From: Candidatus Hodarchaeota archaeon
GTDB taxonomy: Archaea; Asgardarchaeota; Heimdallarchaeia; Hodarchaeales; Hodarchaeaceae
Reading direction: 5' to 3'
Assembly (NCBI GenBank): GCA_016840285.1
Contig: JAEOSR010000154.1
Location: 1 to 64,000, forward strand
Length of the DNA stretch: 64,000 nt
Of the stretch, positions 46,861 to 56,329 are shown piece by piece (position 1 is the first letter of the stretch; each line of letters opens with the position of its first letter). Both the position numbers and the translations under genes were made by a program. Under the pieces are notes generated by a model. It saw only the letters and a program-made list of their open reading frames with translations. It did not search any database and was not told where the DNA came from.

Positions 46861-46927
46861 TGATTATTATTCCTTATCAAGAAGTTTTACTTAGAATGAC
46901 CTCTTATTAGACCAAGTAGAAGAAAAT

Positions 46928-47029
46928 AGCGGAGGGCGTGATTCGAACACGCGTAAAACAGCTTTGCAGGCTGCCCCTTAGCCAATAGGGCTGATGATCC
47001 CGAAGTTATAGCCACTTTGGTACCTCCGC
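46928..47029 (-). tRNA. tRNA-Cys (GCA) with a 30-base intron in the D-loop
   Basis: The acceptor arms GCGGAGG and CCTCCGC pair, followed by U as discriminator, which is typical of tRNA-Cys. The T-arm is GCGTG-TTCGAAT-CACGC and the anticodon arm GCAGC-CTGCAAA-GCTGT with anticodon GCA. The D-arm region is 30 bases too long. Removing 30 bases between two copies of GGCTA gives a normal D-loop and a 72-base tRNA. No CCA is encoded. Confidence 0.92.
46979..47008 (-). other. tRNA-Cys intron at a non-canonical D-loop site
   Basis: These 30 bases interrupt the D-loop near tRNA position 20/21. A direct repeat GGCTA at both ends lets the exact borders shift by up to five bases (to 46984-47013). I could not build a perfect bulge-helix-bulge; one register gives three of four central pairs, so a relaxed splice motif is likely. 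Confidence 0.7.
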
Positions 47030-47312
47030 AAATAGCTATGTAAATATTCGTTTAATTATCCCTTAGTACCAATCAAATCGTCCCTTTTAACTGGATAATA
47101 TAAACTTTGTTATTACTTTCCTGCTATTTATTCAATTCTTAGTCTCTATCATTTAGATAGTGATATTTATATGAAAATGGTATTTCGTAATATATTCATA
47201 TTAGATATCCTATTTTAAAAGTGAAATTTTCCAAAAAAAAACATTTTACCACTTTAAAAATAAATTCATGTTATTTTGTCTTCTTAAATAGGTCTCTTAC
47301 AATGAACATATA

Positions 47313-48203
47313 ATGCAAAACATTAAAGAGAAAGGAAGTTTTCTATTAAATAGAGGTATACAATTGAGCAGTCAGAAAGTACACGCATTTGTCCCATCCA
47401 TGGATGGTGAATACATCCCAGTTAAATTCACCTCTCCTGAAAAGGATTTAAAGAAAACCGAGGTATTTATTTTTCTTGATGAAGAAACGCGCCAAATTTT
47501 CATTTGGACTGGATCTGAATCTTCAGTTAGGAAACGCTTCATCTCCAGCCAAATTGCACGCCAAATGAGACTCGAGAGAGGGATGACACATAGAATATCG
47601 ACTGAAGATCAAGGAAATGAAACAAGGAAGTTTTGGGAATTTATGGATGGTCTTGATGACAACGAAATATCCGCTAGTACCCTTTTGGAAGTTTCTCCCC
47701 CTTCAATTTCTACTGATCTACCTGATCTTCGACCAGCCGAAGTAGTCACTCATCCTGCGACTTTGAAAAAAGTTGCTACAATTAAAACACTAACTCCACC
47801 TATAGCTGAAACTAAAATTGTCTCTTCTGAACCAAAAACAAAACCACTCCCAGCACCAATTCAACCAGAACAATATGAGGTGAAATACTTCTGTGAGGAG
47901 GTTAACGCTACGGTACCTGAAACTAAAGCTAACATGCTTTTTGAGGCCACAAACAAAGATCTAATTTTATCTACTCTTCATATTTCAACAGCAGCTACAG
48001 AAGGTAGGATAGCTCTGTATTCTATTCCAAATAAAGCTAAGACAGTATCTTGTAAATCCAAAAAGCCTACCTTTGCTGTATACTTACAAGAGGGCTCACC
48101 GATTTTGGAACTAGATGATCTATATGTCCCTATCCCCTCAGGTAATTCGATTTATTTCACATGTCCAGCTAATACATTCATTAGCATCAATTTAGAATCA
48201 TAA
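47313..48203 (+). CDS. Gelsolin-domain protein
   Basis: A 296-residue protein. Residues about 48-112 read as a gelsolin/villin domain: EVFIFLDEETRQIFIWTGSES, then a helix SVRKRFISSQIARQM and the ending FWEFMDG. A proline-rich linker (about 125-190) leads to a beta-rich C-terminal domain (ISTAATEGRIALYSIP, PILELDDLYVPIPSG) I do not recognise. Single gelsolin domains of Asgard archaea are known to bind actin. No actin or profilin gene is in the window. The gene stands alone between tRNA-Cys and HMG-CoA reductase. Confidence 0.75.
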   Translation: MQNIKEKGSFLLNRGIQLSSQKVHAFVPSMDGEYIPVKFTSPEKDLKKTEVFIFLDEETRQIFIWTGSESSVRKRFISSQIARQMRLERGMTHRISTEDQGNETRKFWEFMDGLDDNEISASTLLEVSPPSISTDLPDLRPAEVVTHPATLKKVATIKTLTPPIAETKIVSSEPKTKPLPAPIQPEQYEVKYFCEEVNATVPETKANMLFEATNKDLILSTLHISTAATEGRIALYSIPNKAKTVSCKSKKPTFAVYLQEGSPILELDDLYVPIPSGNSIYFTCPANTFISINLES

Positions 48204-48389
48204 TAGCTATTTTAACTATTGCAGGAAAATCGTCCTTCATCTTTTATCATAGCTTTCAGTTTAGTAGGAGATATGGTCAGAGGAGGAGAGAGATTGTTTA
48301 AAAATATCGACTAAAAGGAAATTTAAGTCTTTGTCCATCACTGGGCTAAAACGTATCTTATTTCCAAAAAGTGTTTAGGATGCTTTAAA

Positions 48390-49706
48390 ATGAGTGATGA
48401 ACAAAAAATTAGTTCACGTATTGCAGGTTTCTTCAAAAAAAGCCCTGAAGAACGTCAAAGCATCATCCAGAAGCTTTGCAACCTTAGCCAAGAAGATATA
48501 GATTATTTAAAAGAATCTACAAGAATATTAGATAAAGCTGGACAGGGTCATTATATTGAGAATACCATTGCAGTCATGCAAGTCCCTCTAGGTATTGCTA
48601 CAAATTTTACTATTAATGGAACCGATTACTTAATACCGATGGCTGTAGAAGAAGCATCAGTAGTCGCTGCAGCATCAAATTCAGCTAAAATAGCTCGTGT
48701 AGGAGGTGGATTTTTCACCAGTACAACACCTCCGATCATGATAGGTCAGATTCAGATGATTAACATACCTGATCCTCATAATGCTCGTGAGACAATCCTA
48801 GAACATGAACACGAAATAGTTGAGCTAGCAAATAAACAGGATCCTATTTTAATGAAATTCGGAGGAGGTTGCCGAGGTATAAATGTTAAAATCTTACCAA
48901 ATACTTTGAAAGGATTTATGGTTATTACGGAGCTTTTAGTGGATGTTCGTGATGCAATGGGCGCTAATGCTGTTAATACAATGAATGAAGCTGTCGCTCC
49001 ACTATTAGAAACAATCACAGGTGGCCAAGCTCTTTTAAGAATTATATCAAACTTAGCAGATCGACGTTTAGTAAGAGCAAGAGCAGTCTTCCAGGCTACT
49101 GAGCTAGAAACTCCAGATATGAAAGGAGAAGAAGTTGTTGAAGGCATTCTTAACGCATATGCTTTTGCAGAAGCGGATCCTTATCGGTGTAGTACCCATA
49201 ACAAAGGTATAATGAATGGTATTGATGCAGTTGCTATTGCTACAGCACAGGATTGGAGAGCGATAGAAGCAGGTGCTCATACATATGCAGCGGTCAAAGT
49301 TACAGGTAAATACTCTTCTTTAACAACTTGGGAAAAAGATACAAATGGAGATCTTGTAGGTACAATTGAAATTCCCCTCGCGGTTGGTTTGGTTGGAGGT
49401 GTCGCTCGTATTCATCCTCTTGCTCAAATTTCATTCAAAATACTAGGATTAAAAATTCCTGGTGGAGCTCTCAAATTAGGAGAAGTAATGGCTGTTGTTG
49501 GATTAGCGCAAAACTTTGGCGCATTACGTGCCTTAGCTACCGTAGGTATTCAAGCAGGACACATGAAACTTCATGCCCGCAATTTAGCTGCTTCCGTGGG
49601 GGCTAAAGGGACAGAGATCGATAAAATAGTCCAAAAGCTAAGTGAAAGAAAATTAAAAGTCACTTTTGACACTGTAAAAGAGATTTTTGATGAGATACAG
49701 AACTAG
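48390..49706 (+). CDS. HMG-CoA reductase, class II type
   Basis: A 438-residue enzyme that makes mevalonate for archaeal isoprenoid lipids. Motifs are IENTIAVMQVPLGIATNF, YLIPMAVEEASVVAAASN, a nucleotide region DVRDAMGANAVNTM, and AGHMKLHARNLAASVGA with the catalytic His. The ENTIAVMQVPLG start and length fit class II (bacterial type), rather than the class I enzyme of most archaea. Asgard and Archaeoglobus-like lineages are known to carry class II. Gene stands alone. Confidence 0.95.
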   Translation: MSDEQKISSRIAGFFKKSPEERQSIIQKLCNLSQEDIDYLKESTRILDKAGQGHYIENTIAVMQVPLGIATNFTINGTDYLIPMAVEEASVVAAASNSAKIARVGGGFFTSTTPPIMIGQIQMINIPDPHNARETILEHEHEIVELANKQDPILMKFGGGCRGINVKILPNTLKGFMVITELLVDVRDAMGANAVNTMNEAVAPLLETITGGQALLRIISNLADRRLVRARAVFQATELETPDMKGEEVVEGILNAYAFAEADPYRCSTHNKGIMNGIDAVAIATAQDWRAIEAGAHTYAAVKVTGKYSSLTTWEKDTNGDLVGTIEIPLAVGLVGGVARIHPLAQISFKILGLKIPGGALKLGEVMAVVGLAQNFGALRALATVGIQAGHMKLHARNLAASVGAKGTEIDKIVQKLSERKLKVTFDTVKEIFDEIQN

Positions 49707-49723
49707 GAAAAATTCTAGTTCAA

Positions 49724-50422
49724 TTAGCTATCCTCATTTAGAAGGTGTAGATTATCTATATAATCTAAACCATCGTCTATCTTCCCATTTTCCTCCCACA
49801 AATCTCTTCCCATCAACCTCAACCTACATGTAGGACTTAGTAAGTTTAATTTCATCAAGAGATTCACTAAAATTCTCCCAGTTGCTCCCCAAATAATTTC
49901 ACCTTGATAATCAAAAAAAGGTACCTGAAATGAAAGGCTATCTCTATAATTCATTTCTTTAATGTAAAACTGTTCGGGAAGAGTTAAATCGGAAATAGGA
50001 GTTTCTAACACATAATCGATTTCAGAAGTATGAATATTATCATCATCAATCTCCGTAATGTCTTCGATATACCCAACAACTGGTGTGACAACAAACTTAC
50101 TTATGGTTAAGAGATCATCAAGTAACCCGATGATTTTAACTTTTTGGATTCCTAATTCTTCGTCAATTTCTCGTAGGGCTGTAGTTATTATGTCTTTATC
50201 TTGATCATCTTCGTATCTCCCTCCTGGGAAAGATATTTCTTTTTTATGATAGCGTACATTTTCAGTTCGACGCGTAAAAATTAAAGTCCAAGCTTTCTCA
50301 CGATAAACGAAGGGAATTAATACCGCTGCTCGTTGAAAACCCTCTGGAAGATCAATGTTTATGCGAGTATCACTTTGAAGGATTAAATGTAACTCTTCTA
50401 GACATATTGGTAGATTTGGCAA
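49724..50422 (-). CDS. Nudix hydrolase, CoA diphosphatase-like
   Basis: A 232-residue protein. The Nudix box spans about residues 67-91 (GGRYEDD...TALREIDEELGI), and it is preceded by FTRRTENVRYHKKEISFPGG, which fits the extra signature of CoA diphosphatases (NudL/PCD1). The box has one extra residue compared with the strict consensus. It probably hydrolyses CoA or a related dinucleotide. The start is TTG, the only one available. It converges with the HMG-CoA reductase gene. Confidence 0.85.
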   Translation of the reverse strand: MPNLPICLEELHLILQSDTRINIDLPEGFQRAAVLIPFVYREKAWTLIFTRRTENVRYHKKEISFPGGRYEDDQDKDIITTALREIDEELGIQKVKIIGLLDDLLTISKFVVTPVVGYIEDITEIDDDNIHTSEIDYVLETPISDLTLPEQFYIKEMNYRDSLSFQVPFFDYQGEIIWGATGRILVNLLMKLNLLSPTCRLRLMGRDLWEENGKIDDGLDYIDNLHLLNEDS

Positions 50423-50770
50423 TTGAAGATCTCAATCGAATCCTTTGAAGCTTTCTTTATAAAGTATATTCGTACCGTACCACGTAAAGGGATCTATTGG
50501 GCAGAATTAGAGTTCATATGAATGTCTTCGTGCTTTTTATTGCATGTCTTGTAAATTTGAAAAAAAAATGAGATTGAAAAACAGTATTTTTTAGGTCATT
50601 GATATATTTCTGAAAAAAAATATGAGACAAATCGCGAAACCTTCGCCAATCAACCTCTTAGGTTTACGTCGATTCTGAATGAGTTTTGTTAATTGATCAA
50701 TCCCTTCGTCAAGGCGTTTGATATGTCAAATAAAGGTTTCTCGTGTTTTATATAATCTTTGAACTCTCCG
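50423..50770. other. Intergenic stretch, nothing recognised
   Basis: About 350 AT-rich bases with A- and T-runs. It must hold the promoter for the Nudix gene and the end of the small zinc gene. No RNA, repeat or frame supported. Confidence 0.4.
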
Positions 50771-50980
50771 TTAAAGCTCATCTATAGGTGTAAGATTATG
50801 ATAAGCTTCTTTTGGTCTATTTCTACCATCAACTGCTGCTTCAGCTTCTCCTTTAACTATTGCTTCACTTATAGAATCCACTTTTTTCTCCTCACAGTAA
50901 CAATCAGCACATAATCCTTCAATAAATATAAATTCAAAGTCAGTAAATTCATCATTACATTTTTTGCATCTACTTGTCAT
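50771..50980 (-). CDS. Small zinc ribbon protein
   Basis: A 69-residue protein with CKKCNDEF and CADCYCEE, forming a C-x2-C/C-x2-C zinc site in the first 35 residues, then an acidic helix (SISEAIVKGEAEAAVDG). The ATG at 50980 is chosen because GAGGAGGAT stands seven bases before it; that site would otherwise lie inside the longer TTG-started frame. Role unknown. Confidence 0.65.
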   Translation of the reverse strand: MTSRCKKCNDEFTDFEFIFIEGLCADCYCEEKKVDSISEAIVKGEAEAAVDGRNRPKEAYHNLTPIDEL

Positions 50981-51156
50981 TTTAATCCTCCTCAAACATT
51001 TTTCAAAGTCAGGAATACTCTCTCTCTTCTTACTCCTTCTTCTCCTTTTTTTTCATGATAATCACTTATCCTTCCCCCAGATAATAATGAATTACTCATA
51101 ATTATTCTTTTTAAATTGATGGTTTTTAATTTTCTTTTAGAATAATGTGATAAATC

Positions 51157-51936
51157 ATGACTAGAAATTTTCTCAATACTGCTACAGAGGCCGCAAAAGA
51201 GGCTGGTAAATTACTCCTCGATCTTTATGGGACAACAACTAGAAAATTCAAACGTGACCAAAGTGTTGTAACCGAGGCTGATTTGAAAGCAGATAAATTG
51301 ATTACATCCATCATTTTAGATAAATTTCCTTCACACTCAATTTTTAGCGAAGAATCTGGTGAGACAATCAAAGATAGTGATTTTTTATGGATAATAGACC
51401 CTTTAGACGGTAGCACCAATTTTAGTGTCTGCAACCCTTTCTTTGCTGTTTCTATTGGCCTATTATATAAACAACAACCTTTGATTGGGGTTGTATACTC
51501 TCCAATTCAAAATGAATTATTCGTTGCCAAAAAGAACGAAGGTGCATACTTGAATGACAATTTGATTAATGTTGATATGAAGGCTACACTTGAGAAATCC
51601 TTCCTATCATTCTGTAATGGTAGGGATTCTACATCTCGAAAAATAATGATTCAAATATACAACCGAATAAAAATGAAAAATAATGTTATACGGCATGTAG
51701 GGGCTCCTTCTCTCCAACTTAGTTACGTAGCGTCAGGACGTTTCGGAGTATTCATTATGCCAGGGATTAATTCCTATGATATTGTAGCAGGGGCTCTAAT
51801 TGTTCAAGAGGCAAATGGTACAGTTACTGATTTTCAAAATAATCCCTTTACGATAGATTCTTCGAACATCTTAGCATCTTCACCTTCAATACATCAAACA
51901 CTATCAAAAATATTGAGTCAAATCTCAGATCAATGA
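51157..51936 (+). CDS. Inositol monophosphatase family protein
   Basis: A 259-residue phosphatase. Metal and substrate motifs are VVTEADLKAD, FSEESGE, IDPLDGSTNF and the late YDIVAGALIVQEANG. Archaeal members often act on both inositol-1-phosphate and fructose-1,6-bisphosphate, serving lipid headgroup or gluconeogenesis pathways; which applies here is open. The gene is followed by a very T-rich terminator region. Confidence 0.92.
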   Translation: MTRNFLNTATEAAKEAGKLLLDLYGTTTRKFKRDQSVVTEADLKADKLITSIILDKFPSHSIFSEESGETIKDSDFLWIIDPLDGSTNFSVCNPFFAVSIGLLYKQQPLIGVVYSPIQNELFVAKKNEGAYLNDNLINVDMKATLEKSFLSFCNGRDSTSRKIMIQIYNRIKMKNNVIRHVGAPSLQLSYVASGRFGVFIMPGINSYDIVAGALIVQEANGTVTDFQNNPFTIDSSNILASSPSIHQTLSKILSQISDQ

Positions 51937-51960
51937 TCCTGTAAAACAACAACTCATGAT

Positions 51961-52032
51961 CTTTTTTTTGTCGCTTTTAGGTATCTTTCTTTAGTCTCAT
52001 TTTTTATTTTGTGATTTTTCTCATTTTTTTTC
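51961..52032 (+). terminator. Multiple T-tracts after IMPase gene
   Basis: A T8 run begins about 25 bases past the stop, followed by further T5-T8 runs over 70 bases. It is the strongest terminator candidate on the plus strand and separates the IMPase gene from the next operon. Confidence 0.6.
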
Positions 52033-52173
52033 ACATTTACATGTCTCCTGCAATAATCTTTAAGAGTAATTTGATGACTCTTCTTTTCCGCTAAGTATTT
52101 AATTTGTAGATATTTAATAAATCCACGCTAAATATTGTACTTCACAACTCTAAACGATCTGAGGATTAAGAGA

Positions 52174-52557
52174 GTGCCTTTCATAAATATTTCTTTTGCA
52201 GAAGCAAACCAAACTTTACAAGATCCGTCTTTTATCGTTCAGTTATTAAAAGAGAAGAAAATTAACCCCAAAGAGGCCAGTCTTTTAGAAAAATTAGGAC
52301 TTTATTCCAGGAATCGCCTTCCTGAAGTACTTAATGAAATCAGGACACTTTGTGAACAATCATTTGGAGTAAAAGCTGATGATGCCTATCAAAGATTGTC
52401 ACGCTTTGTTAAAAGCCAAAATAAGCGTGTATCCTGGGTTATTTTCTCGAGAACATTCCAGTCTATTCAGTATGATGACCGAAATCCTCTAGAAGACTAC
52501 AATCCTCGGGTATCAGAAGTGTTAACTATTACTTCAAAATTTAAAATCATTAAATGA
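52174..52557 (+). CDS. Unknown protein, first gene of TPR/longin operon
   Basis: About 127 residues from GTG 52174, supported by GAGGATTAAGAGA just before it; a TTG 13 codons upstream is also open. The protein is helical (FIVQLLKEKKINPKEASLLEKL, LPEVLNEIRTLCEQSFG) with a basic patch (VKSQNKRVSW). No family recognised. Its stop overlaps the next start by four bases (ATGA), so translation of the two is coupled. Confidence 0.65.
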   Translation: MPFINISFAEANQTLQDPSFIVQLLKEKKINPKEASLLEKLGLYSRNRLPEVLNEIRTLCEQSFGVKADDAYQRLSRFVKSQNKRVSWVIFSRTFQSIQYDDRNPLEDYNPRVSEVLTITSKFKIIK

Positions 52558-54341
52558 GCAATAAAGTGACTCGAATGCAGCTTTCAGATTGTGAGGAATT
52601 AGTGGACGAAGCTACGGAAGCTTCTAAACATTCTCTCGATGTATCAGCCAAGATTTTCGAAGATGCAGCTAAATGTTTTGATAAACTAGGAGATCGAAAA
52701 AAAGCAGGTCAATATCTCACATTAGCTGGAGATTTTTTCCTTGATTTGGACAATAAAGAGAAAGCAGCCACTTGTTATGGAAAAGCAATTATGCGGCATT
52801 TGATGAACGATGATATAAGTACAGCTGAAATTCTACTTGAGAAAGGAAAGGAATATGGATTTTCCTCATCAACCCATCAGTATAGAATTGCATTAGATGC
52901 ATTAGAAAGACAAACCAAAACAAAAATTGAAGAAGAGAAATCTGAGGAATCTGCGACTGAAGTTGAAACCCTACCAGATATTGATATTCTACCAGTCGAA
53001 GAAGAAGAGGAGGATTTAATCCCTCTTGAATCTGATTTATTTTCTCTTGATGAAGAGGTTCAACCAAAAAAACAAGATTTCATCATTCCTCAGCTTGAAA
53101 AAGAACAACGCTCAACCTTAAGTTCATTTGCTATGCTTGCAGCTGTATCACAGGCAACAAGGGAAAAATTAACTCAAGAAATACAGACTAATGCATTTGT
53201 CAAGAATAAATCTGGAGAATCACAATTTTTAGAACCTCAATTTAAATTAAATCCTGTCCAACCTATTGAAACTTCAACTGATTCTAATGACAAATTTATT
53301 AGCGATCGGTCTACTGAAGTAGAAACTGAGGAAGAATTAGCCCCTCCTGAATCCTTAGAAAATACAGATACTCTTGATTTAGATTATGCTGCAAAAGCGG
53401 AAATTACAAACGAATTTGAGGATGAACTAATTGATATTGAAATTGTTAACACCATTCCTTTCAGTTTTGAAGTAGTTAATATTAAAACAGACTTTGAATT
53501 GGATGAAAAAAAGCCAACGAGTGAGGGATTGGTTTTTACCTGGAAAAAAGATAGGATTGAACCAGGGGAGAAGATTTTTGTCGAATATATATTAAGAAAA
53601 CGTGTAGAACGATCAATAATTTTACGAAAAGAAAACAAAGTTTCTGTTGTTAACTTATATCATTCAGTACAGCAACAACTGCAAGCTAACTTAGATTTTG
53701 TAAACACATCAGGAAAAGTGTTTCATGAAATCTTGGTAGAGGATGTTATCCCTCCTGAACTAATTGTAAACAAAACAAAGACGAATAAAAAAATTAAACC
53801 TGTAACAATCCCTACCCATGATAGTACCCTCTATCGATGGATTTTTAGCAGTCTCAGCCCTGGTGATAACTTCTCAGTTTCTTATGATTTTCGAGAAAAA
53901 CCTCTGACTAGACACTATAAAGATGAAATTGATTGTGCTGATGGTTTAGTTCGTATCGAAAAGATATCTCAACCTATTGTAGACTCAAACCAGTATGAAT
54001 ATCTGTGGCTTTTTTCCGTGGAAAAACCAATACCAGGAGACATTACTATTATAGATCGAATCCCTTCAGATTATAGCCTCTTATTAGTAGATCCACCTCA
54101 TTTAAATCCCTCAATAAAGAAAGAAAAAACTCATCAAGTACTTACTTGGCGATTAAGCCATGAAGACGTCCCTACAATAGTCATCTTGAGAATAAGTGGA
54201 GATGAATCCTTTACTCCCCTAGCACCATCCTTAGAATTCGCTAGTGGAGATGAAATCCAACTTGTTGAACGATCAACATTATCAGAGAAAAAATTAGTCG
54301 ATATCCGTCGTCTAAGTCAAAGCTTGAAGGAGTCAAACTGA
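52554..54341 (+). CDS. SNAP/TPR-like protein with beta-sandwich C-terminus
   Basis: 595 residues. Residues 10-110 are alpha-helical pairs in the style of TPR and alpha-SNAP proteins (SAKIFEDAAKCFDKLGDRKK, AGQYLTLAGDFFLDL). An acidic, low-complexity linker follows (about 120-285), then two or three beta-sandwich segments (NTIPFSFEVVNIKTDF, IEPGEKIFVEYILRKRVERS, SLSPGDNFSVSYDFREKP). No signal peptide, so the beta domains are cytosolic, unlike usual repeats of this look. Starts within the preceding stop and is followed 22 bases later by the longin-like gene. Confidence 0.65.
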   Translation: MSNKVTRMQLSDCEELVDEATEASKHSLDVSAKIFEDAAKCFDKLGDRKKAGQYLTLAGDFFLDLDNKEKAATCYGKAIMRHLMNDDISTAEILLEKGKEYGFSSSTHQYRIALDALERQTKTKIEEEKSEESATEVETLPDIDILPVEEEEEDLIPLESDLFSLDEEVQPKKQDFIIPQLEKEQRSTLSSFAMLAAVSQATREKLTQEIQTNAFVKNKSGESQFLEPQFKLNPVQPIETSTDSNDKFISDRSTEVETEEELAPPESLENTDTLDLDYAAKAEITNEFEDELIDIEIVNTIPFSFEVVNIKTDFELDEKKPTSEGLVFTWKKDRIEPGEKIFVEYILRKRVERSIILRKENKVSVVNLYHSVQQQLQANLDFVNTSGKVFHEILVEDVIPPELIVNKTKTNKKIKPVTIPTHDSTLYRWIFSSLSPGDNFSVSYDFREKPLTRHYKDEIDCADGLVRIEKISQPIVDSNQYEYLWLFSVEKPIPGDITIIDRIPSDYSLLLVDPPHLNPSIKKEKTHQVLTWRLSHEDVPTIVILRISGDESFTPLAPSLEFASGDEIQLVERSTLSEKKLVDIRRLSQSLKESN

Positions 54342-54363
54342 ACCTCGTAAACTACCGAATATT

Positions 54364-56298
54364 ATGGAAACACCAAGAATGGATCTTACAATCCTAGCAG
54401 TTCATTGGGATGATATTTCGGGCCCATCTATCATCTCTTTATTCCCGCATACAACGTTAAACGATCCTGAATCTGTTGCATTGCAGATTTATCTTGCATC
54501 AGTGACAATTTTTGGCCAACATGGAAACTCACAAAGGACAGAATTTTCTGTTCCTTTGTTAAGCCTAGGTCAAGATATCACAGCCCGCGTCGCCTTCGAT
54601 TCGTGGCCAGATACATCTTTACGGGGAAAAGAACGTCCATTCTTTTTAGCATTTTTGACAGATCAGACTACAGGGGAAACGCTTAAATCTCATCTTAATA
54701 ATTTCATTTTTAAATATCTAGATACTCTGAAGGACGAGAAATCAAATTTTTCTGCACAACAAGCCTGGGAAGCCATAATCAAAACATTTCAAGCTCTTGA
54801 GGAAAAGGAAAAATTTGATGCCATAACTTTCGAAGTTGATTCTGAGTATGCTATTCCACGAGCTCTTGAGGATCTGGAAACAGCTAACGATGCTTGGGAG
54901 AGCCTCAAAGACAGAAATCAATTATGGGCCGCTTTACGTGTAGCAAATCGATTAGAAAATGTTGATGATAAAGGAGCAGGATCAGCTTTCACCTTGGTTG
55001 GTAGAATCCTCTTAACGGGTAACAGTTATCGAGAAGCAGGGGAAGCTTTTGAAAAAGCTACAAATTGTTACAATCGGGTTAGATTATTTGAGGAAGCTGG
55101 GGAAACTTCATACTTTGCAGGTAAATGTGCTTATCATTTACAAGAATATGAAAGAGCTATTGAACTTATTCAAGCTGCAACCCTATGGATTAAAGATCCT
55201 GCATCAATCGCGTCACTTAATTATGATATGGGTATTGTACTACATGAACAATCTCGTTATGAAGAATCAAATGCATGTTTTGAGAAAGCAGTCAGGTTAG
55301 CGACAGAAATAGATAAACAGATTGCAGCAGAATATTCCTCTACTTTTGCTAGCAGATTAATGTATCAAGCTGAAAAAGAAAAGGAAGAAAATCCTGCTTA
55401 TGCTCTTGGATTAATCCGAAGATCGGCTGACCAACGAGAAGAAGCCTCTCGTTTACTACAGCTGACAGAAGAAGGCACTCATAATGCAGCTACGTCGTTG
55501 ATTTTAGCTGTAAGTGCATACTTCTCACTTGGGAATAAAGAAAAAGGGATTACATTGCTCGAGGAAGCAACAAATCTTTTTATTGAAGCTGAAGATTACA
55601 TTTCTGCAAGTAGGTCTTTATATGATGGCGCTCGAATGATTAGAGATGAGAAAAGATCCTATGAACTACTATCCCGAGCTATAGCCTTACTAGAGGAACA
55701 AGAGGTTAATATTCAAGAGTACAGGCTAATGGGATTAATTTCTTTTGAAAAGGGAAAACTAGAGGGAAAAATGAATCAGCTTTCAACCGCACTTGGCTCA
55801 TTCGAGAACGCCCTCAAATTCTTAACAAAATCGAATGTCCCTGATCTAGATCTTAATCCCATTCATATTCAATACGCTAACACTCTCTTTAAACTGGAGG
55901 ATTTTGAAAAGGCTGCAGAATTCTTTCTCACTGGTACAAAAGGGTTATCCTCACTTCCTCCAACAGAAGTAGTTGTCGATCAAAAGAGGAAAACCTTGAT
56001 GAATGCTTTGATTAGTTTACGTCGAGCAAGTTCTGCTTACCATAATGCAGCAACCATTATTCTAAAAGAAAAAGATGAAACCCATGCAATCACGATGTTT
56101 GCTCATTCTGTTTCTCTTCTACTAGACTGGGCGGGAAATAATTCTAAAGATAACCAAGGAGAAGTGACAAAAGTTATTGAAACCCGTATTTCCCGTTTAT
56201 CGGTAAAAAAAGACCTTCTGTTACTCGCAGAGTCTAAATTCAAGATAGATTCTATGATTGAAAGTTTAAAAATGGCTCTTCAGACTTTTCGTACTTAA
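54364..56298 (+). CDS. Longin-like domain plus SNAP/TPR repeats
   Basis: 644 residues. The first 130 have the look of a longin-type fold (TILAVHWDDISGPSIISLFP, SVTIFGQHG, FLAFLTDQTTGETL); the GP in DDISGP is common in such domains. Residues about 170-640 are helical hairpins like alpha-SNAP/TPR (REAGEAFEKATNCYNRVRLF, EAGETSYFAGKCAYHLQEY, ESNACFEKAVRLATEI). In eukaryotes longin domains and alpha-SNAP both belong to membrane trafficking. The longin call is inference from pattern. Third gene of the operon. Confidence 0.65.
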   Translation: METPRMDLTILAVHWDDISGPSIISLFPHTTLNDPESVALQIYLASVTIFGQHGNSQRTEFSVPLLSLGQDITARVAFDSWPDTSLRGKERPFFLAFLTDQTTGETLKSHLNNFIFKYLDTLKDEKSNFSAQQAWEAIIKTFQALEEKEKFDAITFEVDSEYAIPRALEDLETANDAWESLKDRNQLWAALRVANRLENVDDKGAGSAFTLVGRILLTGNSYREAGEAFEKATNCYNRVRLFEEAGETSYFAGKCAYHLQEYERAIELIQAATLWIKDPASIASLNYDMGIVLHEQSRYEESNACFEKAVRLATEIDKQIAAEYSSTFASRLMYQAEKEKEENPAYALGLIRRSADQREEASRLLQLTEEGTHNAATSLILAVSAYFSLGNKEKGITLLEEATNLFIEAEDYISASRSLYDGARMIRDEKRSYELLSRAIALLEEQEVNIQEYRLMGLISFEKGKLEGKMNQLSTALGSFENALKFLTKSNVPDLDLNPIHIQYANTLFKLEDFEKAAEFFLTGTKGLSSLPPTEVVVDQKRKTLMNALISLRRASSAYHNAATIILKEKDETHAITMFAHSVSLLLDWAGNNSKDNQGEVTKVIETRISRLSVKKDLLLLAESKFKIDSMIESLKMALQTFRT

Positions 56299-56329
56299 AT
56301 TCACACTCTATTTCTTCATTTAAGGCTAG

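Noticed and set aside
46979..47013. Reading the extra D-loop bases as a perfect canonical bulge-helix-bulge
   Set aside because: I tried each register allowed by the GGCTA repeat and none gave four full central base pairs that also restore a normal D-arm; so only a relaxed motif is claimed.
48776..49147. 123-codon minus-strand frame inside the HMG-CoA reductase gene
   Set aside because: It lies wholly opposite a certain gene and reads as serine/isoleucine-rich shadow sequence.
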